The notes below the pieces were generated by a model. The model made no database searches. It worked only from the letters and a program-made list of their open reading frames with translations, and had not been told where the DNA came from. From NCBI GenBank assembly GCA_963922585.1, contig CAWUIK010000055.1, forward strand, positions 1 to 20,074: a stretch of DNA of 20,074 nt, written 5' to 3'. How positions within the stretch are numbered: position 1 is the first letter of the stretch; every line of letters starts with the position of its first letter. Shown piece by piece: positions 15,127 to 20,074 of this stretch. The position numbers and the translations under genes were made by a program. The stretch is from Parvicella sp963922585. GTDB taxonomy: Bacteria; Bacteroidota; Bacteroidia; Flavobacteriales_D; Parvicellaceae.

Positions 15127-15791
15127 AATTTTTCGTGAAATTGATATTCTCTTTTATCGTTGAAACATTCATTTTTAAGTAGTTTCTCCATTTCCTTTTC
15201 TTTGGGATGCACCACATAGGTAGCAACTTCATTAAATTTTTTGTTTTCAATTTCTTTCAACTTCAAAATTTTGTCCATTACCAAAGTATGGTCAATAGAA
15301 TAAATGGACAATTTTCCATCTTGAATTTCTATAAATTCAACAGAATATAATTCATTACTTTCTTTCATAAAAATGAAATAACCTCCTTTTTTTGCTGGTA
15401 TTACAAAGTTGTTTTTGTCACTTTTGAAATAACTATCATACTGATAATACAATGCATAAATGGTATCGTTGTGTTCTCTATAGAAAACGCCATTTAAAGG
15501 AGCAACCCCATACATTTTATCATCCTTGAAAGTAAAACCTTTAGAAATGGCTTCTTCTTTTGAAATAACAATTTCAAAGCCTGAGCGAACAGCAATGCTA
15601 TCTTTAGTTACAATCATTTGTTTGTAGCGTACTTCCACCAAATCATAATACCCTCTATGTTCTTTTTCAAAACCTTTGAATTTTTCAATTTCATTAAGAT
15701 TATTCATTCCAAAATACAAGGAAGTGTTGTCATATTGCCCTAGCAAAAAATGACACATAAAAAACATTGCAATAATCAAATACAACTTCAT
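15123..15791 (-). CDS. Secreted or periplasmic protein of unknown function
   Basis: 222 residues from the ATG at 15791, with a signal peptide MKLYLIIAMFFMCHFLLGQ (cleavage near residue 18). An in-frame ATG two codons upstream (15797) is possible but adds only MI. The mature chain is rich in Tyr, Lys and Glu with alternating strand-like stretches (VEVRYKQMIVTKDSI, KGGYFIFMKESNELYSVEFI) and a charged helical end. No motif or family was recognised. It is the first gene of a minus-strand operon of three and diverges from recJ across a spacer with a perfect palindrome. Confidence 0.78.
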   Translation of the reverse strand: MKLYLIIAMFFMCHFLLGQYDNTSLYFGMNNLNEIEKFKGFEKEHRGYYDLVEVRYKQMIVTKDSIAVRSGFEIVISKEEAISKGFTFKDDKMYGVAPLNGVFYREHNDTIYALYYQYDSYFKSDKNNFVIPAKKGGYFIFMKESNELYSVEFIEIQDGKLSIYSIDHTLVMDKILKLKEIENKKFNEVATYVVHPKEKEMEKLLKNECFNDKREYQFHEKL

Positions 15792-15823
15792 AATCATAAA
15801 ATTAGTAACTTTTCAATTAATAC

Positions 15824-15839
15824 AGTAGAAATTTCTACT
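15824..15839. promoter_or_regulatory. Perfect 16-bp palindrome in the divergent spacer upstream of recJ
   Basis: AGTAGAAATTTCTACT is its own exact reverse complement. It lies 32 nt before the start of the minus-strand operon and 50 nt before the recJ -7 box, a position suited to an operator for a dimeric repressor. No regulator is known. Confidence 0.45.
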
Positions 15840-15889
15840 AAAAAAATTCCATTCCTTATTTTCTATTTACAAAAAATTAAAAATATTTG

Positions 15890-15897
15890 TAAGTTTG
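15890..15897 (+). promoter_or_regulatory. Perfect -7 box (TAAGTTTG) of recJ
   Basis: Full TAnnTTTG match with a -33-like TTTA 20 nt upstream (15866-15869). The 55 nt to the ATG is longer than for other genes in the window. Confidence 0.55.
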
Positions 15898-15952
15898 TAA
15901 TATTAGAAAACTTCAATAATTACCCTATACTTTTCAAAACGTTCAAACTAAC

Positions 15953-17683
15953 ATGAAATATATTTGGCAAGAAACACCAGCAGAAGACAACGAAACTATT
16001 GAAAAATTAACTGAATCTCTTCAAGTTCCTATGGTTGTTTCCAAATTACTTGTTGATAGAGGTGTAGTGGATTTTGAATCTGCAAAAGCATTTTTTAGAC
16101 CTGACCTTAGTCAATTGCATGATCCTTTTTTGATGGAAGATATGGAAAAGGCAGTCAATAGATTGTCAGATGCATTAGCCAAAGACGAAAAAATTATGGT
16201 TTATGGTGATTACGATGTGGACGGCTCATCTTCAGTTGCTTTGATGGTTTTGTTTTTAAGAAAATTCACTTCCAACTATATTTTTTATCAACCAGATAGA
16301 TACGATGAAGGATATGGCATTTCGGAAGCAGGAATTGAAAAAGCAAAATCTGAAAACGTAAAACTTATAATCGCTTTGGATTGTGGAACAAAAGCTATAG
16401 AAAAAATTGCTTTAGCAAATCAATACCAAATTGATGTTGTTGTTTGTGATCATCATACTCCCGGAGCAGCACTTCCTAATGCTTTTGCAATTTTGAACCC
16501 CAAAAAAGAAACTTGTCCCTACCCTTTCAAAGAACTGTGTGGCTGTGGAATAGGTTTTAAGTTGATTCAAGGTTTTGCCATTCATCAAGGTTGGAAAACT
16601 GAAGATATATTGGAGTATTTAGATTTGGTAACGCTTGCTATTGGTGCTGATATTGTTCCTATAATCGGAGAAAATAGAGTTTTAGCATACTTTGGACTTC
16701 AACAAATCAATGATAATCCTAGATTGGGCATCAAAAAACTTTTGGAAACTAACAACAAAAAATCAAGCATTACAATATCTGATTTGGTGTTTATCATTGC
16801 GCCAAGAGTAAATGCAGCAGGAAGAATAAGTCATGCCAATGCAGCCGTGGAAATGCTTCTTGTTGAAAATGAGTTAGAAGCTGAAGAATGGTGTAATAAA
16901 ATCAATAATTACAACAACGAGAGAAAAGATTTGGACAAAGACATCACTTCAGAAGCACTACAAATTATTCAAAATGATGATTTCTATACAGATTCAAATT
17001 CTACGGTGGTATGGAACGCATCTTGGCACAAAGGCGTGGTAGGTATTGTAGCGTCTAGAATTATTGAAAATTACTATAAACCAACAATAGTTTTGGCTAT
17101 TTCAGGTGATGAAGCTACGGGATCGGCACGTTCTGTGAAAGGATTTGACGTACATGAAGCTTTAGAAAAATGCGCTGATTTGCTTACAAAATTTGGAGGA
17201 CACAAATATGCAGCAGGACTGAGTCTTAAGATTGAAAATTTAATTCCTTTTAAAGAAAAATTTGAATCTATTGTCAAGGAAAGTATTACTTCAGATCAAT
17301 TACAGCCCAAAATATTGATTGATGCTTCCATCACCCAAGAGGACTTAGTTCCAGATTTGCTCAACAATCCATTGCCAAAAATATATCGTATTTGCGAACA
17401 ATTTGGACCTTTTGGCCCCAAAAACATGCGTCCAGTTTTTAGAATTAACGGACTTTTGGATACTGGATATTCAAGAATTGTAGGCGAAAACCACCTTAAA
17501 TTCTCATTAAAATGTCCAGAAACACATATGATTATAAATGGTATAGGATTTAAATTAGGACACAAAATTGACCTTTTAAAATCAGAAAAACCTATCGACC
17601 TCGTTGCAAATCTAGAAGTAAATGAATACATGGGTAATATTTCACTGCAACTCAATGTTAAAGACTTTGAATATTCTAATTAA
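15953..17683 (+). CDS. recJ: Single-stranded-DNA-specific 5'-3' exonuclease RecJ
   Basis: DHH-superfamily exonuclease that resects 5' single strands in RecF-pathway recombination, mismatch repair and base-excision repair. 576 residues, a normal length. Motif I is YGDYDVDGSSS at 84-94, giving the metal-binding aspartates. The DHH motif is CDHH at 165-168. The Cys-rich NPKKETCPYPFKELCGCGIG segment follows, and the DHHA1 domain has GGHKYAAGLSL beginning at residue 415. The C-terminal RecJ OB-like domain carries GPFGPKNMRPVF and ends NISLQLNVKDFEY. The start at 15953 fits the family N terminus (WQETPAEDNETIEKL). No terminator is evident before the next gene 56 nt downstream. Confidence 0.96.
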   Translation: MKYIWQETPAEDNETIEKLTESLQVPMVVSKLLVDRGVVDFESAKAFFRPDLSQLHDPFLMEDMEKAVNRLSDALAKDEKIMVYGDYDVDGSSSVALMVLFLRKFTSNYIFYQPDRYDEGYGISEAGIEKAKSENVKLIIALDCGTKAIEKIALANQYQIDVVVCDHHTPGAALPNAFAILNPKKETCPYPFKELCGCGIGFKLIQGFAIHQGWKTEDILEYLDLVTLAIGADIVPIIGENRVLAYFGLQQINDNPRLGIKKLLETNNKKSSITISDLVFIIAPRVNAAGRISHANAAVEMLLVENELEAEEWCNKINNYNNERKDLDKDITSEALQIIQNDDFYTDSNSTVVWNASWHKGVVGIVASRIIENYYKPTIVLAISGDEATGSARSVKGFDVHEALEKCADLLTKFGGHKYAAGLSLKIENLIPFKEKFESIVKESITSDQLQPKILIDASITQEDLVPDLLNNPLPKIYRICEQFGPFGPKNMRPVFRINGLLDTGYSRIVGENHLKFSLKCPETHMIINGIGFKLGHKIDLLKSEKPIDLVANLEVNEYMGNISLQLNVKDFEYSN

Positions 17684-17739
17684 TATTTTGTCATGTTTTC
17701 TTGCCCCAAACGACTATAAAATAATCTATAATAAATAAA

Positions 17740-18072
17740 ATGAGTACATATTACGATCCTAAAGACCTTAAAAAATTTGGAAATATTGAAGAATTCCAAA
17801 AACCATTAGCAGACAAATTCTTTGATTATTACGGAGAAGTTTTTCAAGAAGGAGCACTTACCGCAAGAGAAAAAGCTTTGATTGCTTTAGCTGTTTCACA
17901 CGCAGTACAATGTCCATACTGTATTGATGCTTACACAGGCGATACACTAAAAAAAGGATGTTCAGAAGCTGAAATGATGGAAGCAGTTCATGTAGCAGCA
18001 GCGATAAGAGGAGGTGCTTCTTTAGTACACGGGGTGCAGATGATGAATAAAGTTAAAAAAATGACGATGTAA
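17740..18072 (+). CDS. AhpD/carboxymuconolactone-decarboxylase-family protein with CPYC redox motif
   Basis: 110 residues, all-alpha AhpD-like fold. The redox pair is CPYC at 58-61, with a conserved His at 54 (HAVQCPYCIDAYT), preceded by LTAREKALIALAVSHA and followed by MMEAVHVAAAIRGGASLVHG. This closely resembles the small peroxidase-like protein often encoded beside ArsM/ArsS in arsenosugar biosynthesis clusters, as I recall the family. No arsM, arsS or arsenical transporter is present in the window, so the arsenic link is unproven and a general peroxide or disulphide role is equally possible. It follows recJ by 56 nt; no clear promoter box was found. Confidence 0.88.
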   Translation: MSTYYDPKDLKKFGNIEEFQKPLADKFFDYYGEVFQEGALTAREKALIALAVSHAVQCPYCIDAYTGDTLKKGCSEAEMMEAVHVAAAIRGGASLVHGVQMMNKVKKMTM

Positions 18073-18114
18073 TACTCATCTTTATAACTAATATTGAATT
18101 CTGAGAAAATTAAC

Positions 18115-18122
18115 TACATTTG
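18115..18122 (+). promoter_or_regulatory. Perfect -7 box (TACATTTG) with -33 TTG
   Basis: Full TAnnTTTG match; a TTG at 18094-18096 sits 18 nt upstream. It lies 24 nt before the GTG at 18147, which supports that start codon. Confidence 0.7.
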
Positions 18123-18146
18123 CTTTAAATAAAAAATATCGTAATT

Positions 18147-18437
18147 GTGAACAATAGAAAATATACTTTAATCATAGCCTTTTCACTTTTGGCACTAGTT
18201 TCTTTTGATTCTTGTAAGGCATTGGCCAAAACAGCAGTTAAATATTGGACAAAAAAACAAGTGAAAGAATTTGTTCAAAATTGCGAAACAAAATCTTCTA
18301 AACTCATTGGAGAAGCAAATGCTAGTAAATTTTGCGATTGTGCTGTTGATAAAGTGGCCGAACAATACAAAAATTATGAAGAAGCCAAAACTGTATCAGT
18401 TACAGAAATTATAAAATTAGCCAACGAGTGCAGATAA
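18147..18437 (+). CDS. Small Cys-rich lipoprotein
   Basis: 96 residues starting at GTG, with no in-frame ATG in the short leader. The signal NRKYTLIIAFSLLALVSFDSC places a putative lipidated Cys at residue 23, with a loose lipobox (FDS before Cys). The mature part has four further cysteines at 46, 63, 65 and 95, including FCDCAVDKVAEQY, a CxC pattern common in small Bacteroidota envelope proteins and able to form two disulphides. No named family was recognised. The stop codon abuts the stop codon of the convergent beta-barrel gene with no bases between. Confidence 0.78.
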   Translation: MNNRKYTLIIAFSLLALVSFDSCKALAKTAVKYWTKKQVKEFVQNCETKSSKLIGEANASKFCDCAVDKVAEQYKNYEEAKTVSVTEIIKLANECR

Positions 18438-19082
18438 TTACCAACGATTCAAAGTAACACCAAACCTAAACATTAGGTTGTAAAACTGAGCATCGTAGAT
18501 TATTTCAGAATTGAAGGTAGAGTATAAAATTCCTTTAGCTGTGGTATAGAATTGTCCCAATTCAAAATGGATATATCTATTGCCATTATGATACTTTACT
18601 CCAATTCCACCTTCTATATAATCATAAAAAGTACTATTATCGGCCTCTACTCTAAAATTATCTCCTTCCTCTCCTTGAAGCCAATACCTTCTATCTTTTC
18701 CAACTGCAATTCCATATTTTCCAAATATATACCAAGAAACGTCTGCTTTTCTTAATAGATAAACGTTAGCATAACCATACATTGGGAAAGTTCTAATTTT
18801 AAGCACATGTTTATCTGATGCTGAAAAAATTGGTTTTCTTAGTCTCAATGATGAAATCCCAGCTCCTATAGAAACCCTTTGTAATACTTGTACCGAAAAA
18901 TTATAATCCCACATTCCAGTTCTAAAACCTCCTCCCAAGTACAAGGTGTGATTCAATACATTGTCGTACTTTACTTTTGTAGGTTTTTCTTCTATAAGTG
19001 ATAAGTGAGATGTATTAAAACCAAAAGCATTTACACAAAGTAGCAGCAGAAGGCAACTCGATATGTAAATGCTTTTTTTCAT
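18438..19082 (-). CDS. Probable outer-membrane beta-barrel protein
   Basis: 214 residues with signal peptide MKKSIYISSCLLLLLCVNAF (cleavage near residue 21). The mature chain shows barrel-like alternating strands: TLYLGGGFRTGMWDYNFSV, RVSIGAGISSLRL, KIRTFPMYGYANVYLL, YIFGKYGIAVG, IEGGIGVKYH, and a final aromatic strand YNLMFRFGVTLNRW. The size suits an eight- to ten-stranded barrel. No specific family was assigned. It starts 18 nt after the LVIVD-repeat gene, so the two are likely one transcript and may act together at the surface. Confidence 0.8.
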   Translation of the reverse strand: MKKSIYISSCLLLLLCVNAFGFNTSHLSLIEEKPTKVKYDNVLNHTLYLGGGFRTGMWDYNFSVQVLQRVSIGAGISSLRLRKPIFSASDKHVLKIRTFPMYGYANVYLLRKADVSWYIFGKYGIAVGKDRRYWLQGEEGDNFRVEADNSTFYDYIEGGIGVKYHNGNRYIHFELGQFYTTAKGILYSTFNSEIIYDAQFYNLMFRFGVTLNRW

Positions 19083-19100
19083 GATTATAAATCGCTTTTA

Positions 19101-20074
19101 TTAGCTATATACAATCTGTCCAAGAGGTGTAAATTGCAGTGTATTCCAATTAACTTGAAATTGTTGAAGGCCTGTGCTATTTGATACTATAATAATAGTA
19201 GGATGAATTGGATGTAACATTACATCAAACGCTTCTACGTTATTAATGTGCATTACTTGAACCAAATCGTCTGGATTAGATGCATTAAAAATTGTCAATC
19301 CATTGGCGCCTTGCCCAACCATAAGATAGTTCATAGCCATAGCCATACCGTAAGGACTATCCAACTCAATAGACTGAAGAACAGTTGGTTCATGCTCGTT
19401 TGATAAATCAACAACATTCAATGTATTTTCTCCAATATTGTTACACCCTTCATTTGCAACAGATCTTAATGTGTAGTATGCAACATTGCCATATGGTAGT
19501 ACTGGATCACAAGATTCTGTATGCTCCAAAGATGAAATTCTCGTTGGATTACTTGGATTATTCGCATCCAAAATAGCCATATCAGTAGTAGAACCGATGT
19601 AAATTCTAAAGTTTGCAGTATAAATAGTTTCTGAACCTACGCTAATACTTTTTTCATTTACTTTATTGATTTGACTTCCATCTTCTATCACATGCAAAGT
19701 TTTATCAGAAATCACATATATGTGCCCATAATCTACAGCAATTCTATTTAAAGTACCTTTTCCAGAACCATAAGCCCCTGTGAAAGATGTTGGAATTAAA
19801 GATTCTGGAATAACGTTCTTTTTGTAATCTAAGAATAATCTTCCTTCTTTTTTTATAGCTTTAGCCTCTGGACTATTGATTTCGAAAGATTCAGTAACTC
19901 TATCAAAATAAAAACCTAAAAGCGCTTGTCCTTGGTCGTTGTATTGTGTTTCCCAAAACACATTTTCTGCTCTACTTACCAAAACTGGATTGTAAACATC
20001 AGTGATGTCTATTTTAATAAAATCGTATAATGTCTCTGCAAACAAAAAGTTGTCTTTCACGTAAAATTCTCTGT
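19101..20074 (-). CDS. LVIVD-repeat beta-propeller-like protein (5' end outside the window)
   Basis: The frame stays open to the right edge; a GTG at 20058-20060 is probably an internal Val (…FYVKDNFLFAET), so the N terminus, with any signal, is missing. About 324 residues are visible. They carry LVIVD-type repeats of roughly 40 residues, in which a YVxDNxLFxA-like strand is followed by IKIDITDVYNPVLVSR, with later copies MAILDANNPSNPTRIS, LNVVDLSNEHEPTVLQSI and LTIFNASNPDDLVQVMHI. Such repeats build surface-exposed propellers in Bacteroidota. Two Cys (SCDP and EGCNN) could form a disulphide. The downstream partner is the beta-barrel gene, 18 nt away. Confidence 0.85.
   Translation of the reverse strand, partial: REFYVKDNFLFAETLYDFIKIDITDVYNPVLVSRAENVFWETQYNDQGQALLGFYFDRVTESFEINSPEAKAIKKEGRLFLDYKKNVIPESLIPTSFTGAYGSGKGTLNRIAVDYGHIYVISDKTLHVIEDGSQINKVNEKSISVGSETIYTANFRIYIGSTTDMAILDANNPSNPTRISSLEHTESCDPVLPYGNVAYYTLRSVANEGCNNIGENTLNVVDLSNEHEPTVLQSIELDSPYGMAMAMNYLMVGQGANGLTIFNASNPDDLVQVMHINNVEAFDVMLHPIHPTIIIVSNSTGLQQFQVNWNTLQFTPLGQIVYS

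Noticed and set aside
15821..15850. AATTTCTAC word reminiscent of Cas12a CRISPR repeats
   Set aside because: It occurs once, as half of a palindrome, with no repeat array, spacers or cas genes.
15750..15956. 68-codon plus-strand frame ahead of recJ
   Set aside because: It overlaps the start of the minus-strand secreted-protein gene and the recJ promoter, and its composition is AT-driven.
1..20074. tRNA, rRNA, riboswitch, or IS transposase
   Set aside because: None of the usual sequence landmarks was seen on either strand by eye; a covariance-model search was not possible.

Overview
The window looks like chromosomal DNA from a member of the Bacteroidota, most likely Flavobacteriia or a close relative. 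The DNA is AT-rich and arginine is mostly encoded by AGA. Several genes have a TAnnTTTG-type -7 box at a near-constant distance from the start codon, and starts lack an obvious Shine-Dalgarno sequence. The protein families also fit: a fused E1 alpha/beta 2-oxoacid dehydrogenase, a GAPDH whose C-terminal half does not look like the short classical form, LVIVD-repeat and beta-barrel surface proteins, and Bacteroidota-type HEPN/MNT and Bro-N genes. No rRNA, tRNA, CRISPR array or intact insertion sequence was seen.

Left part (1-4550): the 3' half of a GAPDH gene closed by a hairpin terminator. Then comes a tight operon of pspA (PspA/IM30, ESCRT-III-like membrane remodelling), a YjfI/DUF2170-like protein and a two-TM GIDE/BAM-like protein without a RING domain. 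A small two-TM protein with its own promoter follows. This resembles a compact envelope-stress module. Next are a small highly charged protein and a lipoprotein built of about eleven YD/MORN-like repeats.

Middle (4660-14366): fused E1 of a branched-chain/pyruvate-type dehydrogenase complex with a likely co-transcribed beta-barrel protein, a truncated YitT-family gene, GTPase TypA/BipA, a decayed accessory cassette (10.13-11.59 kb) and valyl-tRNA synthetase. The cassette is bounded by direct repeats (38 bp with one mismatch). It holds an MNT nucleotidyltransferase with a likely 1-base deletion, the first eight codons of its HEPN partner, and a Bro-N (phage antirepressor-type) gene cut by an in-frame stop. 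Its Bro-N gene uses CGN arginine codons, unlike its neighbours, which suggests horizontal acquisition followed by decay.

Right part (14439-20074): a minus-strand operon of three small hypothetical genes, the outermost secreted, diverging from recJ across a spacer with a perfect 16-bp palindrome. After recJ come an AhpD-like CPYC protein and a small Cys-rich lipoprotein. A minus-strand pair ends the window: an LVIVD-repeat beta-propeller-like protein that runs off the right edge, and a beta-barrel protein.

The strongest candidates for something new are the pspA-centred membrane module and the decayed HEPN/MNT plus Bro-N cassette. All family assignments are from recognition by eye and memory; no searches were run.
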